Assembly (NCBI RefSeq): GCF_900105315.1
Contig: NZ_LT629766.1
Span: 2,480,001-2,544,000 of the forward strand
From: Brevibacterium siliguriense
GTDB taxonomy: Bacteria > Actinomycetota > Actinomycetes > Actinomycetales > Brevibacteriaceae
Direction: 5' to 3'
DNA: 64,000 nt
Position 1 is the first letter of the stretch, and the number at the start of each line of letters is the position of its first letter. The notes beneath the pieces were generated by a model that did not search any database, was not told the DNA's origin, and worked only from the letters and a program-made list of their open reading frames with translations. Positions 34,157 through 44,650 of the stretch are shown piece after piece. The translations under genes were made by a program, and so were the position numbers.

Positions 34157-35798
34157 GCCTGCCCGCACCCTCGTGCTCACCGTGCCCGACTGGCCGGCGG
34201 TGGCGGCAGCGATCGAACACGGCATCGCCCCCGGCCGCCCTGTCGCGGTCCTCCACGCCGGCAAGGTCATCGCCGCCAATGCTCCGGCCCGTGCCGCCGG
34301 GATCACCGCCGGGAACAACAGACGCGCCGTGGGATACCGCTGTCCGGAAGCTCACGTCGCGGTCTGGGACGAAGAGGCCGACAACCGGCATTTCAGTGCC
34401 GGGGTCGGTGCCCTCGACAGCCTCGTCGCCCGGTTCACCCTGCTCAGCCCGGGAACCTTGGCGCTCCCTCTCGACTCGCTCAGACACGGCTACGCCGACG
34501 AAGCCAGTGCTGTCGAGACTCTGGTCACTGCACTCGTCGACGACACCGGATGGGAGTTCTTCCCCGGAATCGCCGATACCGTCTTCGCCGCGGTCCTCGC
34601 CGCCGGTCAGGCACGGCGGGTCGAGCCCGGGCAGACCGTGGACTTCCTCTCCGCCCAGCCGATCACCACCCTGGAATACGCAGGCGCCGAGGCGACCGCG
34701 CTGATCGAGGTCTTCCTGCAGTTGGGGCTGCGCACCCTCGGCGACTTCGCCCGCCTGAGGGCCAAAGACGTGAACGCACGCTTCGGTGCCTTCGGTCGGC
34801 ATCTGCACGATCTGGCCTCAGGGCGGGCAGGGGCCCCGCTCGCCGATCATGTCCGCGGTGAACAGCTCGACGTCGAACTCGACCTCGATGCCCCGACGAC
34901 TCGCAGCGACACCCTCGGCTTCCTCGCCCGCCAGCTCGGCGCAGATCTGCTGGCCAAGGTGCGCAGGCAGGGCCTGGTCTGCACGCAGATCACGATCGAA
35001 CTCGATGCCGCGGACGGCCAGTCCTCGTCCCGGACCTGGCGGATCGAGGACATGCAGGAGAACGCGATCGCCGATCGTCTGCGGTGGCAGGCCGAAGGCT
35101 GGCTGGCCGGAGTGAGCGCCGGGGCCGGACGCCCCGGCCCGAAACAGGGCTCTGGGCCGGGACAGAACCCCCGCACGGCACAGGCTGACCCGCAGGCGCT
35201 CGACATCGTCGACGAGCCGGCACCCGATGCCGAGGACTTCTCCGAGGACGGAATCATCGCGCTGCGCCTCATCGCAGCCGAACTGACCACTCCGATCGGT
35301 GCCACGCGCAGCCTGTTCGACGAGAACACCGGACAGATCACCCATACGCTCGAGCGTCTGCAGGGACTGTTCGGTCCCGATGCCGTCCTGGTTCCGGGCA
35401 TCCAAGGCGGGTGGGACCCTGCCGAGACGAATCTGTGGACCCCGTGGCAGCAGGCGGCCGTGCCCGAACGGAGCCCGGCCGCCCCCTGGCCCGGCGCCCT
35501 GCACGCGCCCCGTCCGACGACCGTCGAACGCTCCGCCGTCGACGTGCTTGCGGCCGACGGCTCACCGGTGGAGGCACGCCCCTCGGGGCTGGGTGCGGTA
35601 CCGGCGACGATCAGATTCCCCACCGGACAGACCGAGACCATCACCGACTACTCCGGTTCCTGGCCCATCGAATCCGGATGGTGGGATCCGAACCGAGCCG
35701 TCTACCGAACCCGTCTGCAGGTGGTCACCGATGCCGGCCGTGCCCTTCTGCTGAGCAAAGAACACGGTCAGTGGTACCTCACGGGCCGTTACCGCTGA
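34146..35798 (+). CDS. imuB: ImuB, Y-family polymerase-like mutasome adaptor
   Basis: A 550-residue DinB/Y-family-related protein. The palm region is recognisable (RAAGITAGNNRRAV, FSAGVGALDSLVARFT), but the catalytic acidic pairs of real Y polymerases are not evident, as known for ImuB. LRTLGDFARLRAKDVNARFG is the helix-hairpin region, followed by a little-finger-like domain and a C-terminal segment ending KEHGQWYLTGRYR. It links ImuA' and DnaE2 to the beta clamp. A Pro/Gly/Gln linker lies near residues 330-350. Confidence 0.9.
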   Translation: MSDEPARTLVLTVPDWPAVAAAIEHGIAPGRPVAVLHAGKVIAANAPARAAGITAGNNRRAVGYRCPEAHVAVWDEEADNRHFSAGVGALDSLVARFTLLSPGTLALPLDSLRHGYADEASAVETLVTALVDDTGWEFFPGIADTVFAAVLAAGQARRVEPGQTVDFLSAQPITTLEYAGAEATALIEVFLQLGLRTLGDFARLRAKDVNARFGAFGRHLHDLASGRAGAPLADHVRGEQLDVELDLDAPTTRSDTLGFLARQLGADLLAKVRRQGLVCTQITIELDAADGQSSSRTWRIEDMQENAIADRLRWQAEGWLAGVSAGAGRPGPKQGSGPGQNPRTAQADPQALDIVDEPAPDAEDFSEDGIIALRLIAAELTTPIGATRSLFDENTGQITHTLERLQGLFGPDAVLVPGIQGGWDPAETNLWTPWQQAAVPERSPAAPWPGALHAPRPTTVERSAVDVLAADGSPVEARPSGLGAVPATIRFPTGQTETITDYSGSWPIESGWWDPNRAVYRTRLQVVTDAGRALLLSKEHGQWYLTGRYR

Positions 35799-35844
35799 TC
35801 AAAACCCCGCTGACCCGACAACCCGCTTGAGAGGAGGAGCCCCG

Positions 35845-38800
35845 ATGGGATTCTCGAACCCGCGCACACCGTGGTCGAAGCTGGCCCGCCGCCTCGAAGG
35901 CAAGGACGACGTCGACAAGCCACCGGTCGCCAAGCCGCCCGTGGACAAACCGGTCGACAAGCACGCCGACGGCTCCGACGCCCCGGCGTTCTCCCGCCCC
36001 GACCGTTATCAGGTCTCGGTCGGTCCCGGCGGTTCGGACGGACTCAGCCGCTATCAGCGGCCGAAGGACGCCGGCAGCGGCCAGGGGCCGGGCAGCGGAC
36101 CACTGCTGCGTCGAAGCGGCGTGGACTGGGCGGAGCTGCATGTGCATTCTCAGTTCAGCTTCCTCGACGGAGCGTCCGACCCCGAAGAGCTCGTCGCCGC
36201 CGGTGCCGCCGCCGGGCTGAACTCCCTTGCACTGACCGATCACAACGGCCTCTACGGTGCTGTCCGCTTCGCCCACGCCGCCGCCGAGGTGGGGCTGGAC
36301 ACCGTGTTCGGCTCCGAACTGTCCATCGGTCTGGCCGAGAAGATCCCCGGCCAGACCGACCCCGACGCCACCCACCTGCTCGTCCTCGCCCGCAGCGTCG
36401 AGGGCTACCACCAGCTCTCTCAGACCATCACCGAGGCGAACCTGCGCGGGGAGAAGAACCGTCCGCTCTTCGACCTCGAAGAACTCGCAGCCGAGGACGG
36501 CGACTGGATGATCCTCACCGGCTGCCGCAAAGGTCCGCTGCGACGAGCGCTGGGCGACGACGACGGCGGGCTCAGCGCTCTGCGCGAACTCACCTCACTC
36601 TTCGGACCCGACCGGGTCGCCGTCGAACTCAGCCGGGACGGAACTCCGGATGACGACGAACGGCTGCGCCACCTCGGCGATCTGGCACAGCGGACCGGCC
36701 TGCCGATCATGGCCAGCAACGCCGTCCACTTCGCCACCCGGGCCGAGTGGAAGTCGGCCCAAGTGCGTGCCTCGGTGCGGTCGCGGAAGTCCCTGGACGA
36801 ACTGGCCGGCTGGCTGCCGGCGACGGCGAGCGCACGCATCCACACCGGTGAGGAGATGCTCGCACGCTTCCCCCGGCGAGCCTTGGACAATGCAGTGCGG
36901 ATCGGTCGGGACTGCTCCTTCGTGCTCTCCTCGGCCCGACCCGACCTGCCGAAGGCGCCGATGCCCGATGAGACGGAGGGGGAGACATATCTGCGCGGTC
37001 TCATCGCCGAACGCGGCCGCACTCGCTACGGAACCCGAGCCGAGAACCCTCGGGCCTGGGAGCAGCTTGACCGGGAGCTGGACATGATCGCGCAGCTGGG
37101 CTTCTGCGGATACTTCCTCATCGTCTTCGACATCACCGAATTCTGCCGCCATATGGGCATCTTCTGCCAAGGACGGGGATCGGCGGCGAACTCCGCGGTC
37201 TGCTACGTCCTAGGCATCACCGCCGTCGACGCCGTCAAACACGGACTGCTCTTCGACCGGTTCCTGTCCCCGGACCGCAAGGGGTACCCGGACATCGACA
37301 TCGACATCGAATCCGGCCGCCGCGAAGAGGTCATCCAATACGTCTACGACCATTTCGGCCGCGACCGGGCCGCCCAGGTCGCCAATGTCATCACCTACCG
37401 TGCGAAATCGGCGATCCGGGACGCCGCCTTCAGCCTCGGCTATGCCCCCGGACAGCAGGATGCGTTCTCGAAGTCGAGCAACCGGTGGTCGAGTCTGCCC
37501 GATGCCGAGGACTCACCGGTGCCCGCCCCGGTGCTCGAGGTCGCCGAGGATCTGCTCGGCTCCCCACGCCACCTGGGCATCCACTCCGGTGGGATGATAC
37601 TGGCCGACCGTGCCATCGGCGAAGTCGTGCCGATCGAGAAGGCGACGATGGGCCACCGCACCGTCGTCCAATGGGACAAGGACGACTGCGCGGCCATGGA
37701 CCTGGTCAAGTTCGATCTGCTCGGTCTGGGCATGCTCACCGCCCTGCATGAGATGGTCGGACTCGTCCACCGTCACACCGGGGTCCGCATCGACCGGGCG
37801 GAGATCGATGACGACGACGAAGCCGTGTACGAGATGCTCTGCCGGGCCGACGCGATCGGGGTCTTCCAGGTCGAATCCCGCGCTCAACTGGCCACTCTGC
37901 CCCGGCTGCGTCCGACGACGTTCTACGACCTCGCCGTCCAGGTCGCCCTCATCCGACCGGGACCGATCCAGGGAGGCTCCGTCCACCCCTATATCCGCCG
38001 GCGGCAGGGCCTCGATAAGGTCGAATATCTCCACCCGCTGCTCGAGAAGTCCTTGGCCAAGACCTGTGGTGTGCCCCTGTTCCAGGAGCAGCTCATGCAG
38101 ATGGCCATCGACGTCGGCGGGTTCACCGGGGCCGATGCCGACCGGCTGCGCCAGGCCATGGGCTCACGCCGGTCGGAGAAGCGGATGGCCGAACTCGCCG
38201 AGAAGTTCCGCACCGGTGCCATGGAGCGCGGAGTGGATGAGCACACCGCCGAGACGATCTTCTCCACCATCGCCGCCTTCGCGAACTACGGATTCCCCGA
38301 ATCACATGCCATCAGCTTCGCGAACCTCGTCTATCAGTCCGCCTGGTTCAAATACCACCACCATGCGGCTTTCACCGCCGGACTGCTGCGCAGCCAGCCG
38401 ATGGGCTTCTACTCCCCGCAGTCCCTCATCGCCGACGCCCGCCGGCATGAGGTGCCGATCCTGCCCGTCGACATCCGCCGTTCGCAGGCGGCCACGGACC
38501 TCGAACGGGTCGGACCCGGGAAACCGGGGCACACCATCACCGAGGCGGCGGCCTGGGACGGGGGCACCGCCTCAGCGGGGGAGCTGGGGATCCGTTTGGG
38601 ACTGGACACCGTCGCACATGTCGGCTCCTTCGCCGAGGTGATCGTGACCGAACGCGACAACGCACCGTTCACCTCGGTGGCGGACCTGGCCGAGCGCACC
38701 GGAATCGGCAGACAGGCTCTGGAATCCCTTGCCACAGCTGGAGCCCTGTCCGGGTTCGACCTCGACCGACGGCAGGCGCTGTGGCTGGCCGGGGAGTCGC

Positions 38801-39278
38801 CGGTGCCCATCCGGGGCTGCTGCCGGGGACGGCGAGCGTGGACTCGGCCCCGACCCTGCCGGCCATGGATGCCTTCGACGTGACCTTGGCCGAGCTCTTC
38901 TCCACCGGGATCACCGTCGACGGCTACCCCACGGAGATCCTGCGCGAGACGCTGATCGCCCGCGGATACTCATCGACCGCGGATGCGGCGGCCGCCGCGG
39001 ACGGAACCCGGATGACGGTCGCCGCGATCGTCACCCACCGGCAGCGCCCGGCGACCGCCTCGGGGATCACCTTCATCAACCTCGAAGACGAATTCGGGAT
39101 GCTCAACGTCGTGGCCACGGCCGGGCTGATGAAACGCTTCCGCACGGTCGCGACCTCCCGCAATGCACTCGTCGTCACCGGGCTCATCCAACGCGGGGGA
39201 GACGTGGTGAGCCTCTACGCACACAAACTCATCCCCCTCGAAGTGCGGCTGCCGACGAAGGCGCGGAACTTCCGGTGA
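35845..39278 (+). pseudogene. dnaE2: DnaE2 error-prone DNA polymerase III alpha subunit, frameshifted near the 3' end
   Basis: About 1,000 residues read normally: a short Pro/Lys/Asp-rich N-terminus (to about 60), PHP domain (ELHVHSQFSFLDGASDPEEL), and a polymerase core with catalytic PDIDIDIESGRREEV. At the GGGG run 38791-38794 the frame slips and the zero frame stops at 38881-38883. The missing end, LLPGTASVDSAPTLPAMD and the OB-fold ending in KARNFR, lies in the next frame up to 39278. One added G restores about 1,144 residues. ATG 35845 has GAGGAGG upstream. It performs SOS mutagenic lesion bypass. If the shift is real, the clamp/OB end is lost. Confidence 0.85.
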
Positions 39279-39486
39279 CTTCTCCGGTGGCCTCGACGTC
39301 ACCGGCAGCGGCGGAGCGCCGGGGCGAGGCCCGGCATAAGAACACGTCCGGGTGTGACGAAAGATGACACATGATGACGCCAACATGACAGACAGGCGGG
39401 AGTGAGCCGGAGAAGTCGATGACAGTAGACACATCACATCGCCTCAACCAGCGACACCGCCACCGCACTCACAGAGGAGAGTCACC

Positions 39487-40809
39487 ATGACCCAGGCATT
39501 CGAAACCCGTCAGATCCATGCCGGACAGGCACCCGACCCGGTCACCGGTTCGCGCGCCCTGCCGATCCACCAGACCACCTCGTTCGTGTTCAACGACGTC
39601 GACCACGCCGCAGCGCGCTTTGCGCTGACCGACGTCGGTCCCGTCTACAGCCGCCTGACGAACCCGACGAACGAGGTCGTCGAGAACCGCATCGCCGATC
39701 TCGAGGGCGGCGTCCATGCCGTCCTCACCGCCTCGGGCCAGTCCGCGGCCTTCCTCGCGATCACGAACGTCGCCGGAGCCGGTGACCACATCGTGGCCAG
39801 CTCCAGCCTCTACGGCGGAACCGTCAACCTCTTCGATGTCACCCTGCGCAAGCTCGGAATCGAAACCACCTTCGTCGACGTCGATGACCACACAGCCTGG
39901 AAGAACGCGATCCAGGACAACACGAAGCTCCTCTTCGGCGAGGTCGTGTCGAACCCGCGCTCGGACATCCTCGACATCGAGGCGATCGCCGGAATCGCCC
40001 ACGAGGCCGGCGTGCCGCTCTTCGTCGACAACACGCTCGCCAGCCCCTACCTCGTGCGTCCGATCGAGTTCGGTGCCGACGTTGTGCTCCATTCCGCTAC
40101 GAAGTACCTCGGCGGCCACGGCAACTCCGTTGCCGGAGTCCTCGTCGACAGCGGAAACTTCGACTACGGCGCCTACCCAGAGCGCTTCCCCGGCTTCAAC
40201 GAACCCGACGCGTCCTACAACGGACTCGTCTTCGCCCGGGACCTCGGCGCCGACGGAGCCTTCGGAGTGAACGTGTCCTTCGGACTCAAGGCCCGCGTGC
40301 AGGGCCTGCGTGACCTCGGACCCTCGCTCAGCCCGACGAATGCGTTCCTGCTGGCCCAGGGCATCGAGACCCTGAGCCTGCGCATCGAACGCCACGTCGA
40401 GAACGCGGACAAGGTCGCCGCCTACCTCGAGGCCCACAGCCAGGTCGACCGCGTCGCCTTCGCCGGACTCGAGTCGAGCCCTTGGAACCACCTGGCCAAG
40501 AAGTACCTGCCGAACGGTGTGGGATCGGTGCTCGCCTTCGACATCGCCGGCGGATACGACGCAGCTGTGGCCTTCGTCGACGCCCTCGAACTGCACTCGC
40601 TGGTGGCGAACATCGGCGACGTCCGCTCGCTCGTCATCCACCCGGCCTCGACCACGCACGCTCAGCTCGACGAAGAAGCCCAGAAGGCGGCCGGAGTCAA
40701 CCCGGCACTGGTGCGCCTGTCCGTGGGAATCGAAGGCATCGACGACATCATCGGCGACCTCGACAAGGGCTTCGCAGCGGCAGCGGCGAAGGCGTCGGCC
40801 GCGGCCTGA
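39487..40809 (+). CDS. metY: O-acetylhomoserine sulfhydrylase
   Basis: A 440-residue Cys/Met-metabolism PLP enzyme. It has TRQIHAGQAPDPVTGSRALP at the start, the tyrosine and substrate motif YSRLTNPTNEVVENR, and the PLP lysine in LHSATKYLGGHGN. The length and the long insertion are typical of MetY rather than MetB. It joins sulfide and O-acetylhomoserine to make homocysteine. GAGGAGAG precedes the ATG. metX follows 1 nt later. The 208-bp upstream gap (39279-39486) shows no SAM riboswitch or McbR-like site that I can identify. Confidence 0.95.
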   Translation: MTQAFETRQIHAGQAPDPVTGSRALPIHQTTSFVFNDVDHAAARFALTDVGPVYSRLTNPTNEVVENRIADLEGGVHAVLTASGQSAAFLAITNVAGAGDHIVASSSLYGGTVNLFDVTLRKLGIETTFVDVDDHTAWKNAIQDNTKLLFGEVVSNPRSDILDIEAIAGIAHEAGVPLFVDNTLASPYLVRPIEFGADVVLHSATKYLGGHGNSVAGVLVDSGNFDYGAYPERFPGFNEPDASYNGLVFARDLGADGAFGVNVSFGLKARVQGLRDLGPSLSPTNAFLLAQGIETLSLRIERHVENADKVAAYLEAHSQVDRVAFAGLESSPWNHLAKKYLPNGVGSVLAFDIAGGYDAAVAFVDALELHSLVANIGDVRSLVIHPASTTHAQLDEEAQKAAGVNPALVRLSVGIEGIDDIIGDLDKGFAAAAAKASAAA

Positions 40810-40810
40810 G

Positions 40811-41845
40811 ATGACCACCCAGAGCACCTCCGTCGAACGGATCCTGGGCTTCGGCACAGACTCGGGGCACACCTTCGGCACGGTCGAGATCGCCTATGAG
40901 ACCTTCGGCACCCTCAACGCCGACCGGTCGAATGCGATCCTCATCGAACATGCTCTGACCGGCGACACCCACGTCACCGAATGGTGGGCGGGTGTCGTCG
41001 GTCCCGGGGAAGCCGTGGACACCGACAAGTACTTCGTGGTGTGCGCGAACTCCCTCGGGGGCTGCTCGGGCACGACCGGGCCGCAGTCGACCTACGACGA
41101 CGGCCTGGCCTACGGATCCCGATTCCCGCGGGTCTCGATCCGCGATATGGCCCGCCTGGAGCACAACCTCGCCCAGATCCTCGGCATCGACTCCTGGGTC
41201 GCCGTCATCGGCGGATCCATGGGAGGTGCCAGGGCGCTGGAGTTCGCTCTGCTGGACAAACGGAAGGTCCGCAAATGCGCGGTCATCGCCGCGCCGGCCT
41301 TCTGCGAAGCAGACCAGATCGCCTGGGCGATGATGCAGGAACGCGCGATCGAACTCGACGCCGACTACTATTCCGGTGACTATTCGGCCGTCGGCAGCTT
41401 TCCCGGCCACGGCCTCGGCTTGGCCCGGCAGATCGCGCATCTGACGTATCGCAACGATGTCGACCTCAACGAACGCTTCTCCCGTCGGCTGCGTTCGGAT
41501 GACTACTACGAGGTGACCTCCTACCTGGACCACCAGGCTAAGAAGCTCACCGCCCGGTTCGACCCGCACAGCTACATCGTGCTCACCCGCGCCCTGCGCG
41601 ATCATGATGTGCGCCGGGGTCGCTCCGCCGATCTCAAGGTCGCACTGGCCGATGCCTGCACCGACAACCTCGTGGTCTCCGTGTCCTCGGACCGGCTGTT
41701 CCCGCCGGACCAAGTGGGCATCCTCGCCGAGGCGCTGCCCGGGAGAGTCCGGCACGACGTCATCGACTCCCCGGTCGGCCACGACGGGTTCCTCACCGAG
41801 ACTGAGAAGATCTCCACGGTGCTCGCCGACTTCCTCGCCGACTGA
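40811..41845 (+). CDS. metX: Homoserine O-acetyltransferase
   Basis: A 344-residue alpha/beta hydrolase-fold enzyme with nucleophile elbow GGSMGG (catalytic Ser), the Asp region VSSDRLFPP, and the catalytic His in SPVGHDGFL. It acetylates homoserine for methionine synthesis, feeding MetY just upstream. Start ATG 40811 follows the metY stop by 1 nt, so translation is coupled. A very strong terminator follows. Confidence 0.94.
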   Translation: MTTQSTSVERILGFGTDSGHTFGTVEIAYETFGTLNADRSNAILIEHALTGDTHVTEWWAGVVGPGEAVDTDKYFVVCANSLGGCSGTTGPQSTYDDGLAYGSRFPRVSIRDMARLEHNLAQILGIDSWVAVIGGSMGGARALEFALLDKRKVRKCAVIAAPAFCEADQIAWAMMQERAIELDADYYSGDYSAVGSFPGHGLGLARQIAHLTYRNDVDLNERFSRRLRSDDYYEVTSYLDHQAKKLTARFDPHSYIVLTRALRDHDVRRGRSADLKVALADACTDNLVVSVSSDRLFPPDQVGILAEALPGRVRHDVIDSPVGHDGFLTETEKISTVLADFLAD

Positions 41846-41878
41846 GTGAGGCCGCAGACCGATCGCAACCGCTTCAAG

Positions 41879-41922
41879 CACCAGAAAGCCCCGCAGACCG
41901 TTCGCTGCGGGGCTTTCTGGTG
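41879..41922. terminator. Bidirectional terminator between metX and the acyl-CoA oxidase gene
   Basis: Perfect 18-nt arms (41879-41896 and 41905-41922), 8-nt loop, between convergent units. Confidence 0.92.
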
Positions 41923-41944
41923 TGCTGGGATCAAGGCCGAGCGA

Positions 41945-43984
41945 TCACTTCGCGGCGGCCTTCGCCTTCTTCTTCGCGGCCTTGCGCAGCTGCTTCTCGT
42001 CGACCGGGAAGTCCTGATGTGCGCGCGCCCGACGGTAGTAGTCGGCGGCTTCGGCCTGACGCTCGGCTTCGACACCGGTGGCGATGGTGGCCCGACGGTG
42101 GACGTCTGAGTAGCCGAATGCCTCGACGAGGTCGAGGGCATTGGCCGCGAGCTTCTTGCACAGACTGTTCAGCGTCTCGTTGATCTGGCGTGCACGCGAC
42201 ATCGGCAGGCGACCGTACATGAGGTGCCAGGCCATGTGCTTCTCGATCAGCCCGAGACCGTAGGTGTCACGCAGGCGACGGAAGACCTTCGCCTGATCGG
42301 CGTCGGTCTGCTCCCTCATCTTCTCGTCCAGAGCCTTCCACTTCTCGAGTTCGACATAGGCGCGTGCCGTCTCGATGAGCTCGTGTTGGTGGACGTTGAA
42401 CAGGTCGGCGGCCTGCGCAGCTGGCATCTTCGTGGCCGGACGCAGCGCCTGGGCGACTCCGGCGACCATGACCTCCACGCGGGTTTCGAGCAGAGTCCGC
42501 TGCAGGCGTCCCGATCGGATCCTCCTGTCACCGAGGTTCGGGGTCAGCGCATCCGAGATCGCACGTCCGGCATTGGCCAGACCGGTGCGGTAGAGCGTGT
42601 GCTCGGCCGCCTGGGTGCCGATGAACCGGGCGGCACCACCGACGTCGAGATGCGCGAACTCATTCGCATAATCGCCGAGGAGACGTTTGGCCACAAGCTG
42701 CAGCAGCACCGTGTTGTCGCCTTCGAAGGTGACATAGACGTCGAGGTCGGCGCGCAGTCCCACGAGGCGGTTCTCCGCCATGAATCCGGCACCGCCGCAG
42801 GCCTCACGGCACTCCTGGATGACGTCGAGGGCCATCCAGGTCGAATCGGCCTTGAATGCGGCGGCCCGGGTCTCGAGCAGAGCCCGGTTCTCCTCGGAGT
42901 CATCGGCACCGGCGAAGACCTCTTCGAACGAAGTCAGCAGCTTCTCGTGCGCGAATGCCGAGGCATAGACGGCGGCGAGGGCCGGCATGAGTCGGCGCTG
43001 ATGCTGGCCGTAGTCGAGCAGAGTCGTCTCGGCGAAGTCATCGCCGGAAGTGAACTGCTTGCGTTCGAGCCCGTAGCGCACGGCGATGTCGAGAGCGAGC
43101 TTCGATGCGACCACGGAGGCGCCGTCGAGCGAGACGCGGCCCTGGACCAGCGTGCCGAGCATCGTGAAGAAGCGGCGTCCCGGCGATTCGATGGGGGAGG
43201 AGTACGTGCCGTCAGCGGTGACGACCCCATAGCGGTTGAGCAGGTTGGTACGCGGGATCCGCACGGAGTCGAAGCCGATGCGACCGTTGTCGACACCCTT
43301 GAGTCCGCCCTTGTATCCGTCGTCTTCGATCGAGATTCCTGGCATCGGCTCGCCGGCCTCGTCGCGGACGGGCACGAAGAAGGCGTGCACTCCGTGCTTG
43401 ACTCCCTTGGTGATGAGCTGGGCGAAGACGACGGCGGCCCTGGCATCGCGGGCGGCATTGCCGATGAATTCCTTCGTGGCGGCCCGGAAGGGGGTGTCGA
43501 TGACGAACTCTTCCGTCGCCTCGTCATAGGTGGCGGTGGTCGCGACATTCGCAACATCGGAGCCGTGTCCGATCTCCGTCATCGCGAACGATCCCAGCAG
43601 ACGACCGGTCTGAGCGTCGAGCAGCCACTTGTGGTGCTGCTCTTCATCTCCGAGGTGGAGGATCGCCCCGCCGAAGAGGCCGAACTGGACGCCGGCCTTG
43701 ATCTGCAGGCTGGGGTTGGATGTGACGGTCTCTTCGAAGCCGGCGATGTTCGTGGCGTGTTCGTTCTTCCCACCCATCTCCGGGGACAGTCCGGTCAGCG
43801 GCAGACCGGTCTCCGCCATCTTCATGACTCCGTCGAGAGTCTTCGCCCGCGCGGTATCGAGATCATCGGCTGGGTCGTCGTGCGTCGACGGCTCCTCCGC
43901 AATGGACCGTCCGCGACGGCGAGCTTCTGCCCAATGTCCGTCGAGGACGTCGTTGATGGCCTTCGGGTCAAGAGACAGCTTCAT
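41945..43984 (-). CDS. Acyl-CoA oxidase/dehydrogenase (ACOX-like)
   Basis: A 679-residue flavoenzyme with the four-domain layout of acyl-CoA oxidases, longer than ordinary acyl-CoA dehydrogenases (about 380). Visible motifs are GSFAMTEIGHGSDVANVATTA (FAD/substrate), FRAATKEFIGNAA, QCREACGGAGFMAENR, and a basic C-terminus KKKAKAAAK. It introduces the 2,3-double bond in acyl-CoA during beta-oxidation. ATG 43984 overlaps the stop of the TetR gene (ATGA). The longer frame to 44122 is rejected. Confidence 0.92.
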   Translation of the reverse strand: MKLSLDPKAINDVLDGHWAEARRRGRSIAEEPSTHDDPADDLDTARAKTLDGVMKMAETGLPLTGLSPEMGGKNEHATNIAGFEETVTSNPSLQIKAGVQFGLFGGAILHLGDEEQHHKWLLDAQTGRLLGSFAMTEIGHGSDVANVATTATYDEATEEFVIDTPFRAATKEFIGNAARDARAAVVFAQLITKGVKHGVHAFFVPVRDEAGEPMPGISIEDDGYKGGLKGVDNGRIGFDSVRIPRTNLLNRYGVVTADGTYSSPIESPGRRFFTMLGTLVQGRVSLDGASVVASKLALDIAVRYGLERKQFTSGDDFAETTLLDYGQHQRRLMPALAAVYASAFAHEKLLTSFEEVFAGADDSEENRALLETRAAAFKADSTWMALDVIQECREACGGAGFMAENRLVGLRADLDVYVTFEGDNTVLLQLVAKRLLGDYANEFAHLDVGGAARFIGTQAAEHTLYRTGLANAGRAISDALTPNLGDRRIRSGRLQRTLLETRVEVMVAGVAQALRPATKMPAAQAADLFNVHQHELIETARAYVELEKWKALDEKMREQTDADQAKVFRRLRDTYGLGLIEKHMAWHLMYGRLPMSRARQINETLNSLCKKLAANALDLVEAFGYSDVHRRATIATGVEAERQAEAADYYRRARAHQDFPVDEKQLRKAAKKKAKAAAK

Positions 43985-44592
43985 TGTTCTACTCCTCGTT
44001 GTTCGGGCAGGGTTGCCCAGAGCCAATGGGTGATCGTGGTTGCGAATTCCTCGGGCCGTTCCGGTCGGGACAGCCAGGTCTCGGTGGCGGCGCGGACGAA
44101 TCCGATCGCTCCGGCCGACCACAGCTGTGCCTGCTCGCCGCTCAGATCGAGGCGTTCGGCCAGCAGTGCGGCGATGGAATTGAAGAAACCGCCGGTCTCC
44201 TCGGGCGCGAACCGATTGACCGCGGTGTCGCAGAAGCGATAGATATTCGGCGAATCCGCGGCGAGGGTGACGAAGGCCCGGATCATCGCGGCCAAGGACT
44301 CCTCCGCCGCAGGTGTGGACTCGCCCTTCGCCGAGGCGGCCGCAGCCTCATCGAGAGACCGGACGATGACGCCCATCGCCCATTCGCCCATGGCTGACTG
44401 GAGACCCGCCCGGTCGGTGAAGTAACGGTAGAGAACCGACTTCGACGTTCCGGTCGCCTCCGAGATCTGCTCCATCGACATATCGTCGCCGTGTGCGTCG
44501 ACGACGAGCCGCACGGAGCGCAGCAGTTCGCGACGACGTTCATCGCGATGCTTCTGCCACCTCGTCGAGCGACCGTCTGTGATCGATTTCAT
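43981..44592 (-). CDS. TetR-family transcriptional regulator
   Basis: A 203-residue regulator. The N-terminal helix-turn-helix (about residues 20-66) reads MSMEQISEATGTSKSVLYRYFTD, followed by an all-helical ligand domain. It lies between divergent fatty-acid genes and is cotranslated with the acyl-CoA oxidase. A perfect 10-bp inverted repeat just upstream of it is a good operator. An acyl-CoA ligand, as with FadR-like TetR proteins, is plausible but unproven. Confidence 0.9.
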   Translation of the reverse strand: MKSITDGRSTRWQKHRDERRRELLRSVRLVVDAHGDDMSMEQISEATGTSKSVLYRYFTDRAGLQSAMGEWAMGVIVRSLDEAAAASAKGESTPAAEESLAAMIRAFVTLAADSPNIYRFCDTAVNRFAPEETGGFFNSIAALLAERLDLSGEQAQLWSAGAIGFVRAATETWLSRPERPEEFATTITHWLWATLPEQRGVEQ

Positions 44593-44595
44593 GTA

Positions 44596-44620
44596 ACCGA
44601 CAGTATCAGGTACTGTCGGT
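44596..44620. promoter_or_regulatory. TetR operator between divergent fatty-acid units
   Basis: Perfect 10-bp arms ACCGACAGTA and TACTGTCGGT with a 5-bp spacer, 4 bp before the TetR start and 31 bp before the thiolase ATG. It is positioned to control both directions. Confidence 0.85.
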
Positions 44621-44650
44621 ATCGGCTAAATCAATCACTCGGAGGTGCAC

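Noticed and set aside
39279..39486. SAM riboswitch upstream of metY
   Set aside because: No stem pattern of any SAM class was recognisable, and there is no terminator before metY.
42224..44242. 672-codon open frame on + opposite the acyl-CoA oxidase gene
   Set aside because: The oxidase on - has clear motifs and coupling. The + frame has no recognisable domain.
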